From JAKLQJ01 sp964534135 (GTDB lineage Bacteria; Elusimicrobiota; Elusimicrobia; Elusimicrobiales; UBA9959), in the NCBI GenBank assembly GCA_964534135.1, contig CAZHQC010000059.1, positions 1-13,589 on the forward strand: 13,589 bases of DNA, read 5' to 3'. The translations under genes were made by a program, and so were the position numbers. Under the pieces are notes generated by a model. That model ran no database searches. It was given only the letters and a program-made list of their open reading frames with translations, and had not been told where the DNA came from. Each line of letters begins with the position of its first letter. Position 1 is the stretch's first letter. Of this stretch, positions 6,626 to 13,550 are shown one piece after another.

Positions 6626-7528
6626 TTATTCGTCATATAATAAATTGCATTCTGAAAATTCCATGCTTGCCCGTTCTATGGCATCCGCATTGTTTTTGCG
6701 CCAATTAGCATCCTTACTTAATTCTTGTTTGTATAGTTTCTCAAATTTAGAAATAATCCCACTGGCATCTTCATAGAAAGTCCTTTGATATCTATAAATA
6801 TCATAGGTGTTTAAGCCGCGAATTAGAGAATCATTTCTCATAGCTTCTGTCATGGTAAGCGCGCCTTTTCTAACTTTTTCCAAGTCCCTCTCATAAAGCA
6901 CCTGAAAAAAGTTTCCTTTGCCTGTTGATTCTTTTATTTTTTGGAGCCAGTTTTTTTGAGAAAGAAGAGTCTCAAGCGGTAGTTGGCAATCAGGGTCCAT
7001 GACAAGGGCGGCATAGCGGGCTTTGCGTATGGCGGGGTCTTGTCCATCCATGATATAGGTGCAAAATTCAGATTTAATTTTAGATGAAAAAGGGAATTTA
7101 AGGAAATCATCATTTACGAGATTAAGCTGAAGCACCAATCTTGCTTGTAAGAGCGCCGCGACTTCTTCTTCTTCGGTTATTATTTCCTTAAGTTTGCTTA
7201 GACGAGATATTTTATAAATAAGAGCGGCTCGTGCAACTTCAAGAGCGAGAAGAATATCTGGCTTTTTAAAATCTCTGGCTATATAAATTCTGTTTCTTTC
7301 CAGCGCGAATTTATGGCAGAGTCCCGCCGTATTTGAATATTCTATGCGCACGGGATATTTATAGAGAAATTTTACCAAATCTTTTCCGTCGGGTGTTTCG
7401 TTTAGAATATCCAGAGCTCTTTCAATTGAGGGTTCGCTGCTTATTATTATGTCATTCTTTTTCTTATTCGAAGCGCAGGAAATAAGAAAAATAGCCAGCA
7501 AAGGAAATAAAATTTTTAATGGTCTCAT
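6626..7528 (-). CDS. hypothetical lipoprotein
   Basis: A 300-residue protein of no recognised family. The N-terminus MRPLKILFPLLAIFLISC has a short basic start, a hydrophobic core and the lipobox LISC with Cys18, so it should be lipid-anchored, probably in the outer membrane. The remainder looks mostly helical, with acidic and basic clusters (EIITEEEEVAALLQARLVL), seven further cysteines or fewer, and no metalloprotease HExxH or other catalytic motif that I can see. Its ATG overlaps the stop of the AsmA-like gene by 4 bp (ATGA), a sign of translational coupling, so a shared envelope function with that protein is the best inference. The region coding residues about 160-180 is richer in G+C than its surroundings. 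Confidence 0.8.
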   Translation of the reverse strand: MRPLKILFPLLAIFLISCASNKKKNDIIISSEPSIERALDILNETPDGKDLVKFLYKYPVRIEYSNTAGLCHKFALERNRIYIARDFKKPDILLALEVARAALIYKISRLSKLKEIITEEEEVAALLQARLVLQLNLVNDDFLKFPFSSKIKSEFCTYIMDGQDPAIRKARYAALVMDPDCQLPLETLLSQKNWLQKIKESTGKGNFFQVLYERDLEKVRKGALTMTEAMRNDSLIRGLNTYDIYRYQRTFYEDASGIISKFEKLYKQELSKDANWRKNNADAIERASMEFSECNLLYDE

Positions 7529-9765
7529 TTTAATTTAAACTTCTTGAACAACTTTTTCAAAGTTTTATCAATGGCTTTCTTAACAGCGGGCTGTTTTATT
7601 ATGGATTTTATATCGGGCTTTACCTTGGGATCTGTCAAAGTGCCTTTTACAATCAGGTCCATTGCCGTTGACATGCTTATACCGCTTTGTTTATGAAGTT
7701 TGGTGCTGATACGGATATCAAGTTTTTCAGTTGCTAAATTAATTTTGCCGGTGGTTTTTACATCCGCCACATTTGAATTGAGAGTGGATTTTTCAATTTT
7801 CATTAGGCCTTTGCTGAAAGTATAATTGCCATCTATGAGGGAGTAGTCAATATTATTAAAATCGGGAAGTCCCTTTAATTTTGCCGCCTTGGAGCTCTTT
7901 TGTAAAAGCAATATAGGTGAAAGAATAACTTTAGCTATTTTATAGTCGGCGGCTATTTGATAGAGATCTGAAAATTTTCCGTCTTTAACAATAAAAGAAG
8001 TGTTGCCGGAAATATCTTTCATATCGGGTCTTATGTTTTTTAAATTGGTTTTAAACGCAAGTTCTCCGCCTATAAAATTTGGATGATTGATTTTTCCTAT
8101 ACTAATTGCGCCTGAAATATCAATTGGTATTGATTTCTCATCCTTTTTAGAGGCCGGTTTATTTTTTGCAGGAGTTTTTGGAGCGGGTTTTATTGGCGGA
8201 AGTTTAAGTTCCGATATGACGCCATCAAACTTTATCACAGGATGGCGCATATAATTTTCAGCGGATAGGCTAATTTTGAAATTAGCGTCTTTAAGTTTTC
8301 CGCTTATTTTTTTTACGGCTATTTTTTTATCGCTAAAAATCAAAGCGCCGTTTACTTTATTTAGTATGAATAAATCCGCGCCGCCGTGGAAATTTGTTAA
8401 ATTGAATAAACCGCTAAAAACCGGCTTTTTCTTATAAGAAAATTTTGTATGGCCTTTGAACCCTCCGCTTAAAGCATACTCCTTGAGCTTTGGAAATATA
8501 CCTGCAATTTCCGCTATATTCCCTTTTTTAATTTGAACATTGCCGCTAATATCCATGCCTTTTTTGGGAAAACGGATGCTTATTGAGGATGTGAGAGTGT
8601 TTTTACGAGTGCTTATTTGAGCGTGTTTAATTTTTACCAAATCATCTCTCAAAAGAGTTCTAAGTTCAATATCCAGCATGGGCAGTTTTAAATTTTTTGG
8701 CACAGCCGGAAATTTTTTAGCTATTACTGAAGAATTCATTTCCGGGATATTGGCTTTTAAATCAATATTGAAGTTGTATTTAAACTTAGGCTCGAAGTCT
8801 AATCTTCCCGATAAAGAGCCGGAGAAAAAAGCCGCCTGATAGGTCATTTTTTTAATCTTCATGAAGTTTGTCGCAAGTTTAAAATTAATATCACCGGCAA
8901 AGGCGGGAAGTCCTATTTTGGACGGTATTTGCGGGAAATAAGGTTTTAAATTTGTGGTGGAAAAAGGTTTTGTTTCAATATGAAGCGCAGCGTCAGGCTC
9001 CATAAGGTTTTTGAGATTTCCGTTTACAATACAGGTAATTCTACCAAGGCTAATCTTTCCTTTTTTAATATTCATTTCGCCTTTTTCAATATTAAAATCT
9101 GGAATTTTTAAATCTCCCGATAGAGAAGCGGGAAGGTCTCCCTTAAAATAAGGTGTTTTAACTTCCATGTTGAAATGAGCCTTATAAGGGAATGCGGCTT
9201 TTGCAGAGATATTGCCGGCTTCAAGCTTTATATTTTTAAACACGAACGAACCTGCTGAATTTTTAAATAATATTTTGGAATTGGATATGGCTAAATTGGA
9301 AATCATTAGATTCAAAGGCTTGCTTTTAGTTTTAGTCGCAGATTTGCTTTTTTTTGTTTCCTTTTTTGGTTCTTCTTCAATCAAATCAGCGAAATTATAA
9401 ATATTTTTCTTTACTTCAATAACTTGTAATTCCAAGCCTGTTATAGCTATTGAATTGATTTTTATTTTCTTTTTCAAAAGATCTCTAAGAGAGGGTGTCA
9501 AAATAAATTCTTTTGCTGTTAAAAATTCGCCTTTTTTGAAATTTGGATATTCCGATACTTTTAAGTTTTTTATGGCAAAGCCGCTTAATTTTAAGGAAGC
9601 GCTATCAAGAGAAACTTCTCGGCTTGTATTCTTTTGGGCAAAATCAATAATAAGGCTCTTAATGCGTTCAGGGGTAAAATAATGTTTGAGAGCAAAAAAT
9701 CCCAATAATCCTGAAAATAGGATAAATATGGTGAAATAGGATAAAACTTTTAAAGTTTTCTTCAT
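7525..9765 (-). CDS. AsmA-family protein, inner-membrane anchored
   Basis: A 746-residue protein with one N-terminal membrane segment (residues about 8-26) followed by a long periplasmic beta-rich part. LKHYFTPERIKSLIIDFAQK, then SREVSLDSASLKLSGFAIKNLKV is the typical AsmA start. The C-terminal AsmA_2 region has DGNYTFSKGLMKIEKSTLNS and VKGTLTDPKVKPD (707-719), ending in a lysine-rich helix. The AsmA group (AsmA, TamB, YhdP) is linked to phospholipid transport and outer-membrane homeostasis, so an envelope lipid role is inferred. Two low-complexity linkers rich in Lys, Pro and Ala lie at about 131-150 and 525-544. It is the first gene of a minus-strand unit, with a possible TATAAT (9775-9780) only 10 nt before the start and no evident Shine-Dalgarno, so the transcript may be nearly leaderless. 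Confidence 0.85.
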   Translation of the reverse strand: MKKTLKVLSYFTIFILFSGLLGFFALKHYFTPERIKSLIIDFAQKNTSREVSLDSASLKLSGFAIKNLKVSEYPNFKKGEFLTAKEFILTPSLRDLLKKKIKINSIAITGLELQVIEVKKNIYNFADLIEEEPKKETKKSKSATKTKSKPLNLMISNLAISNSKILFKNSAGSFVFKNIKLEAGNISAKAAFPYKAHFNMEVKTPYFKGDLPASLSGDLKIPDFNIEKGEMNIKKGKISLGRITCIVNGNLKNLMEPDAALHIETKPFSTTNLKPYFPQIPSKIGLPAFAGDINFKLATNFMKIKKMTYQAAFFSGSLSGRLDFEPKFKYNFNIDLKANIPEMNSSVIAKKFPAVPKNLKLPMLDIELRTLLRDDLVKIKHAQISTRKNTLTSSISIRFPKKGMDISGNVQIKKGNIAEIAGIFPKLKEYALSGGFKGHTKFSYKKKPVFSGLFNLTNFHGGADLFILNKVNGALIFSDKKIAVKKISGKLKDANFKISLSAENYMRHPVIKFDGVISELKLPPIKPAPKTPAKNKPASKKDEKSIPIDISGAISIGKINHPNFIGGELAFKTNLKNIRPDMKDISGNTSFIVKDGKFSDLYQIAADYKIAKVILSPILLLQKSSKAAKLKGLPDFNNIDYSLIDGNYTFSKGLMKIEKSTLNSNVADVKTTGKINLATEKLDIRISTKLHKQSGISMSTAMDLIVKGTLTDPKVKPDIKSIIKQPAVKKAIDKTLKKLFKKFKLK

Positions 9766-9774
9766 GATAATTAA

Positions 9775-9780
9775 ATTATA
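9775..9780 (-). promoter_or_regulatory. possible -10 box of the AsmA-like gene
   Basis: The reverse strand reads TATAAT, ending 10 nt from ATG 9765. No good -35 box is seen. If used, the mRNA leader would be only a few nucleotides. Confidence 0.3.
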
Positions 9781-9800
9781 CTATAAACGAAACGATGTTT

Positions 9801-9830
9801 TGGAACACGAACCCTTTGGTTCATCAGATG
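9801..9830 (+). repeat. 30-bp repeat D, copy D1
   Basis: It begins TGGAACACGAACCC and ends GGTTCATCAGATG. It is identical over 30 bp to 13355-13384. The core GAACC-CTTT-GGTTC forms a 5-bp hairpin. In this copy ATCAGA (9823-9828) can also pair with TCTGAT (9846-9851) just before family A copy A3. Confidence 0.85.
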
Positions 9831-9850
9831 TCTTGAGTTTCGCCGTCTGA

Positions 9851-9889
9851 TAGGCATAGCCTCTGATACGGCACTGGCACAGCCTTGTG
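9851..9889 (+). repeat. family A palindromic repeat, copy A3
   Basis: It matches the consensus except at the first base, one internal base (CACAGCC for CATAGCC) and the last two. It holds the AGGC-ATA-GCCT hairpin (9852-9862). It lies between the divergent promoters of the AsmA-like gene and the PfkB gene. Confidence 0.85.
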
Positions 9890-9963
9890 TGAATGACCAT
9901 AAGGTGTCGGAAGCTTTGTGAACGACCTATAAAGAACGGTCTCCATTCGCACAAGTGTTTTTT
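9884..9963 (+). repeat. inverted repeat with following T-run
   Basis: CTTGTGTGAATG (9884-9895) pairs with CATTCGCACAAG (9944-9955) at 11 of 12 positions, and six T follow at 9958-9963. It looks like a terminator with a 48-nt loop, but no + strand gene lies upstream within the window and it abuts the PfkB promoter. It may be the boundary of a repeat unit containing module C. Confidence 0.4.
9904..9927 (+). repeat. module C repeat, copy C2
   Basis: GTGTCGGAAGCTTTGTGAAC then GACC, matching the reverse complement of 5857-5880 at 22 of 24 positions. It follows family A copy A3 in the same orientation. Confidence 0.75.
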
Positions 9964-9968
9964 ATAAT
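9963..9968 (+). promoter_or_regulatory. possible -10 box of the PfkB gene
   Basis: TATAAT lies 16 nt before ATG 9985. No good -35 box is seen at the right distance. The leader would be about 10 nt, in line with the lack of a Shine-Dalgarno sequence. Confidence 0.4.
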
Positions 9969-9984
9969 GTTAAAATAATGAGCA

Positions 9985-10920
9985 ATGAAAAAAGCTCTTA
10001 TCATAAACTTAAACCTTGCCATTGATAAAACCATAAGTGTGGATAAAATTAGGCTGGGCACGATATTCCGCTTTCCCGGAGCTTTAACATATGCCGGAGG
10101 TAAGGGAGTAAATGTCGCCAGAGTTTTAAGCTCTCTTGGAAGCAAGGGTGATTTAATGGGTTTTGTCAGTGGTTATACTGGAAAATGGATAGAAGCTTCT
10201 TTAAAGAAAGAAAATATAGTTTTTCATCCCATAAGACATGAAAACGGAGAATCCCGGATGTGTTATTCAATAGCGGATAAATTGGGGATTACCACGGATT
10301 TTAATGAGGATGGACCTGAGGTTCCCCTTTCAGCTCAAACTGAGTTTTTTAAGAAGTTAAATGCGATTATTTCAAAATATTCAATTTTAGTTATTTGCGG
10401 CCGGTCACCTCGCGGAATAAAAAAAGGCTTTTATAAAAAGATGGCTGCTATCGCTAAGAAAAAAGGCGTAAAAACCTTTTTTGATATAAGCGGTTATTTT
10501 TTATCTGAAAGTTTAGATGCTGATTTAATTAAAATAAATAAGCATGAGTTTGAAGATTTTTCCGGTCTTAAATTCAGTAAGGCAAGTATGCTTAAATTTT
10601 TTAAAAAGAATGTGAAATGCGGACTTAAAATGCTAATCGTGACAAATGGTAATCAGCCCGGTTATGCGGTAAGCGCTCAGGGTTTATGGAGTTTTAAGCC
10701 GGTTCAAATAAATGGGTTGTTAAAAAGCACCGTAGGCTCGGGAGATTCCTTTATGGCCGGTTGCGTTTATGGCGACCTTAAGAAAAAGTCATTTGAAGAT
10801 ATTATTGGCATATCCATTGGTTGCGCTACTTCCGATTGCCTTTCACTTGGGGCCGGCGCGATAAAGAAATCGGAATCATTGAGATTTGCAAAGAAAGTTT
10901 TATTAAAGAAAATAAAATAA
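9985..10920 (+). CDS. PfkB-family kinase, 1-phosphofructokinase / tagatose-6-phosphate kinase type
   Basis: A 311-residue sugar-phosphate kinase of the hexose-phosphate branch of the PfkB (ribokinase) family. NLNLAIDKTISVD (residues 8-20, Asp14 for substrate) matches the TLNPAIDKT start of 1-phosphofructokinases. YAGGKGVNVARVLSSLG (36-52) is signature 1, and STVGSGDSFMAG (248-259) is signature 2, with Asp254 the likely catalytic base. ICGRSPRG replaces the usual SGSLPPG, and KINKHEFED replaces KPNxxE, so the substrate pocket differs somewhat. It would phosphorylate fructose-1-phosphate, tagatose-6-phosphate or fructose-6-phosphate with ATP. No PTS or aldolase gene is adjacent to decide. It lies 16 bp before the acetyl-CoA synthetase gene, probably one transcript. 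A nearby ATG at 9978 is out of frame. Confidence 0.87.
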   Translation: MKKALIINLNLAIDKTISVDKIRLGTIFRFPGALTYAGGKGVNVARVLSSLGSKGDLMGFVSGYTGKWIEASLKKENIVFHPIRHENGESRMCYSIADKLGITTDFNEDGPEVPLSAQTEFFKKLNAIISKYSILVICGRSPRGIKKGFYKKMAAIAKKKGVKTFFDISGYFLSESLDADLIKINKHEFEDFSGLKFSKASMLKFFKKNVKCGLKMLIVTNGNQPGYAVSAQGLWSFKPVQINGLLKSTVGSGDSFMAGCVYGDLKKKSFEDIIGISIGCATSDCLSLGAGAIKKSESLRFAKKVLLKKIK

Positions 10921-10923
10921 TAT

Positions 10924-10928
10924 AAGGA
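10924..10928 (+). promoter_or_regulatory. ribosome binding site of the acetyl-CoA synthetase gene
   Basis: AAGGA ends 8 nt before ATG 10937 in the 16-bp gap after the PfkB stop. It confirms the start, which matters because a repeat-derived segment begins 20 codons later. Confidence 0.65.
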
Positions 10929-10936
10929 TTTAAACA

Positions 10937-13306
10937 ATGAAAGATATAGGAAAAATAGAAGCTATTTTAGATAAGGCCGGACTTGGCCGTTTTGATGAAC
11001 ATAGTCCGTTGGACGGCACCCGGCATAGCCTTGAAGAAAGAAAATCATTAACTGAAATTGAAGTTTATGAAATATTGAAAATTATGGATTTAAAAGTGCC
11101 TGAATATCTTTTCTATAAAGTGGAAGATGTAAATCCCCAAAAAGCCGCTAATGAAACATTAGAGAAAATAAAATCATCAAAGATTGTTATAAAAATAGTT
11201 TCCTCAAAAACTCTTCATAAAACGGAATCCGGCGGCGTAAAAATTGTAGCGGCGGACTCAAAAGAAATTGAGAAAGTTCTATCGTTAATGGTTGAAAAAT
11301 TCCCTGAAATTGAAGGCATAATGATATGCGAATTTATTGAACATGCCTCTTTTTCTCTCGGGGAAGAATTAATGATAGGCGCCAGAGGTGACGCTTCTTT
11401 TGGTCCGATTATAAGTTTTGGTGTGGGCGGCACAAATGCTGAAGATTTAACCAAATCTTTAAAAACCGGACTTGTTCCGGCTATTATGCCGGTTGCTCTC
11501 GCTCAAGATAAAGAGGTTTGGGAAGAGTTTTTGGCAAAGTCCTGGATATGGCGTTATTGCGCGGGAAAAGTGCGTGGCGGTAAAAGATTATGTGGTGATG
11601 ATGAGATATTAAAATGGTTTGAAAATTTCGCTTATGTAATGAAATATTTTTCCGATAATGGCTCTTCCAAGTGGTCCATAAATGAATTTGAAGTAAATCC
11701 CCTCTGCGTCTCCAAAGGCAGCATCGTGGCTTTAGACGGTGTGCTTAGATTTAGCAAGGCTAAAAATGACGAGAGATTAAAACCATCCAAAAAAGGAATT
11801 TCCGGTTTACTTAATCCCAAAAGTGTGGCGGTTGTGGGTGTGAGTGAAAAGAAAATGAATATGGCCAGGATAATTTTGAAAAATGTTATTTCAGCCGGTT
11901 TTGATAAAAAGCATATCTACATTCTCAAAGATTTTGACGGTGAGATAGACGGTGTTAAATGTTATGGCGATATGAAAAATTTGCCTGAAACGATTGATAT
12001 GTGTGTGGTGGCTGTTCCTTCTCCTCATGTTCCCACTGTTCTTAAAGCAGCTGGTGATTCTTTAAAAGTAAACGGTATTGTGCTCATTTCAGGCGGTATG
12101 GGAGAGAAATCCGGCAGTGAAGATATGGCTGAAAATGTAATAAAAATAATTAAAGAAGCCAAACTTAAAAATCCTGATTTTGTTTTAAGCGGCGGTAATT
12201 CTCTCGGCATAGTTCTTCAAAATGCCAAAGTTAATACTTTGTTTATTCCCGAATATAAACTTGATTATCCGCTTAAAGAAAATACCAATATAGTCAAAAC
12301 AGCTTTTGTAAGTCAGAGCGGAGCTTTCGTTATTTCAGCTTTAAGTAAAATGGCTTGGCTTAAACCCGTCTATAGCGTGACCGTTGGTAATCAACAAGAT
12401 ATTACGGTTCCTGATTATGTTGAAGCTTTAAGTGAAGAAAAAGATATTAAAGTTTTGCTTGTCTATATAGAAGGCTTTAAATCTATGGATGGTATTATGC
12501 TTGCTAAAGCTATAAAAAAAGCCCGCAAGAATGGTAAGACGGTAATTATTTATAAAGCCGGACGCACCGCTATCGGGCAAAAAGCAGTTATGGGCCATAC
12601 AGCCTCTATTGCCGGCGATTATTTGGTTACCATGCTTATACTTAAAAAAGCCGGAGCCATTATTGCTGATAGCTTTGATGCTTTCTCGGAACTTGCTCTT
12701 ATGGTCTGTCATTTTTCAAGTTTTCCCGTAACTTCTCCCAATACCTTTTTTATCAGTAATGCAGGTTTTGAAACTGCCGGTATGGCCGATAATATTAAGG
12801 GTTCGACCCTACCACCTGCTTACACACCGAAAGGTGTGTCGGATGACACACAAGCAGGTGGTAGGGTGATTACCGCTGATGTAAAGGATAAAAATATTTG
12901 CGGAGAAATGGATGAAATATTAAAGAAATTTAAATTGAACAGTATCGTGGACTTTAAAAATCCTATGGATATTACGCCGATGGCGACAGATGATGCGATA
13001 GGCGAGGTGGTTTTAAAGGCTTTAAATTCCGATGATTTTGGTGGTATATTACTTTCAATGATTCCCCTTACCCCCACAATGAATACTTTCCCCGCTTCGG
13101 ATAAATATCGTGATGATATGGAAAAATCCTTTCTCAAAGCTGTTTCAATGGCAATGAAGAAATTGCAAAAGCCTGTTATTTTTTGTGTGGCCTCGGGTTC
13201 GCTTTATGATCCTTATTGTGATTATGCCATGAGTTTGGGTTTGCCGGTATTTCGTTCAGCCGATAGAGCTGTTAAGGTTTATGCTGAATATTTAGAAAAC
13301 AAATAG
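10937..13306 (+). CDS. acetyl-CoA synthetase (ADP-forming), beta-alpha fusion
   Basis: A 789-residue enzyme that would convert an acyl-CoA (typically acetyl-CoA), ADP and phosphate to the acid, CoA and ATP in the cytoplasm, as the last energy-yielding step of fermentation. The ATP-grasp (beta) domain is first, at about 36-275, with IKIVSSKTLHKTESGGVKI, FGVGGT and INEFEVNPL. The CoA-binding Rossmann domain follows from about 290 (LLNPKSVAVVGVSEKK), then the ligase domains with VSQSGAF (458-464) and the phosphohistidine motif GHTASIAG (His554), then KNPMDIT (674-680). Familiar fused enzymes run alpha then beta, so the order is reversed here. Two repeat-derived segments are translated in frame: residues about 21-34 (family A) and 624-644 (family B). 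Catalytic motifs are intact, so activity is likely. Acyl specificity is unknown. Confidence 0.9.
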   Translation: MKDIGKIEAILDKAGLGRFDEHSPLDGTRHSLEERKSLTEIEVYEILKIMDLKVPEYLFYKVEDVNPQKAANETLEKIKSSKIVIKIVSSKTLHKTESGGVKIVAADSKEIEKVLSLMVEKFPEIEGIMICEFIEHASFSLGEELMIGARGDASFGPIISFGVGGTNAEDLTKSLKTGLVPAIMPVALAQDKEVWEEFLAKSWIWRYCAGKVRGGKRLCGDDEILKWFENFAYVMKYFSDNGSSKWSINEFEVNPLCVSKGSIVALDGVLRFSKAKNDERLKPSKKGISGLLNPKSVAVVGVSEKKMNMARIILKNVISAGFDKKHIYILKDFDGEIDGVKCYGDMKNLPETIDMCVVAVPSPHVPTVLKAAGDSLKVNGIVLISGGMGEKSGSEDMAENVIKIIKEAKLKNPDFVLSGGNSLGIVLQNAKVNTLFIPEYKLDYPLKENTNIVKTAFVSQSGAFVISALSKMAWLKPVYSVTVGNQQDITVPDYVEALSEEKDIKVLLVYIEGFKSMDGIMLAKAIKKARKNGKTVIIYKAGRTAIGQKAVMGHTASIAGDYLVTMLILKKAGAIIADSFDAFSELALMVCHFSSFPVTSPNTFFISNAGFETAGMADNIKGSTLPPAYTPKGVSDDTQAGGRVITADVKDKNICGEMDEILKKFKLNSIVDFKNPMDITPMATDDAIGEVVLKALNSDDFGGILLSMIPLTPTMNTFPASDKYRDDMEKSFLKAVSMAMKKLQKPVIFCVASGSLYDPYCDYAMSLGLPVFRSADRAVKVYAEYLENK
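10997..11036 (+). repeat. family A repeat inside a coding sequence, copy A4
   Basis: ACGGCACCCGGCATAGCCTT then GAAG matches copy A1 at 22 of 24 positions, and the upstream half (CATAG, then TTG) also aligns with one base lost relative to A1. It is translated as residues 21-34 of the acetyl-CoA synthetase (DGTRHSLEE and the residues before it), between a short N-terminal helix and the ATP-grasp domain. Confidence 0.75.
12806..12867 (+). repeat. family B palindromic element inside a coding sequence, copy B1
   Basis: A 62-bp element with perfect 16-bp inverted ends: ACCCTACCACCTGCTT (12806-12821) and AAGCAGGTGGTAGGGT (12852-12867). The middle holds ACACACC-GAAA-GGTGTGT (12822-12839) and, overlapping it, GTGTGTC-GGAT-GACACAC (12834-12851), two hairpins that exclude each other. 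It is read in frame as residues 624-644 of the acetyl-CoA synthetase (starting TLPPAY, ending QAGGRV). Because 62 is not a multiple of three, extra bases must have been gained or lost at insertion. Confidence 0.88.
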
Positions 13307-13354
13307 ACTGTATTTATATAGATGAGTAGAGTCGGGGTCCTGCCGTCGATAAGC

Positions 13355-13384
13355 TGGAACACGAACCCTTTGGTTCATCAGATG
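13355..13384 (+). repeat. 30-bp repeat D, copy D2
   Basis: Identical over 30 bp to 9801-9830. It runs directly into the GCAGAAAGC hairpin at 13384 instead of a family A copy, so the D unit is combined with different neighbours at the two sites. Confidence 0.85.
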
Positions 13385-13404
13385 CAGAAAGCTATGCTTT
13401 CTGC
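13384..13404. repeat. perfect hairpin GCAGAAAGC-TAT-GCTTTCTGC
   Basis: A 9-bp perfect stem with a TAT triloop, the reverse-strand form of the C-ATA-G core. It lies about 78 bp after the acetyl-CoA synthetase stop and is followed by CTTTCGGC rather than a T-run, so it is not a typical terminator. Confidence 0.7.
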
Positions 13405-13438
13405 CTTTCGGCTTCCCCATTTAAGATAAATCCTAATT

Positions 13439-13506
13439 ACCCTACCACCTGCTTGCGAAGCGTATTTTATGATGGCGCTTATAGCGCCATAAGTAGGTGG
13501 TAGGGT
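13439..13506 (+). repeat. family B palindromic element, intergenic copy B2
   Basis: The same 16-bp ends as B1, ACCCTACCACCTGCTT at the left and AAGTAGGTGGTAGGGT at the right with one change, enclose a different 36-bp interior. That interior holds the perfect hairpin ATGGCGCT-TAT-AGCGCCAT (13472-13490). The conserved ends and variable, separately folded core define the family. Confidence 0.85.
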
Positions 13507-13550
13507 TATCCGACCTAAATAAGGAGATCTTTAGTTTAATGTATAGGAAT

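Noticed and set aside
6997..7050. GC-rich stretch with GGCATAGCG and a CATGACAAG / CTTGTC inverted pair inside the minus-strand lipoprotein gene
   Set aside because: It could be an old repeat insertion, but the match to family A is only the 7-base core and the pairing is short. Without orthologues it cannot be told from chance.
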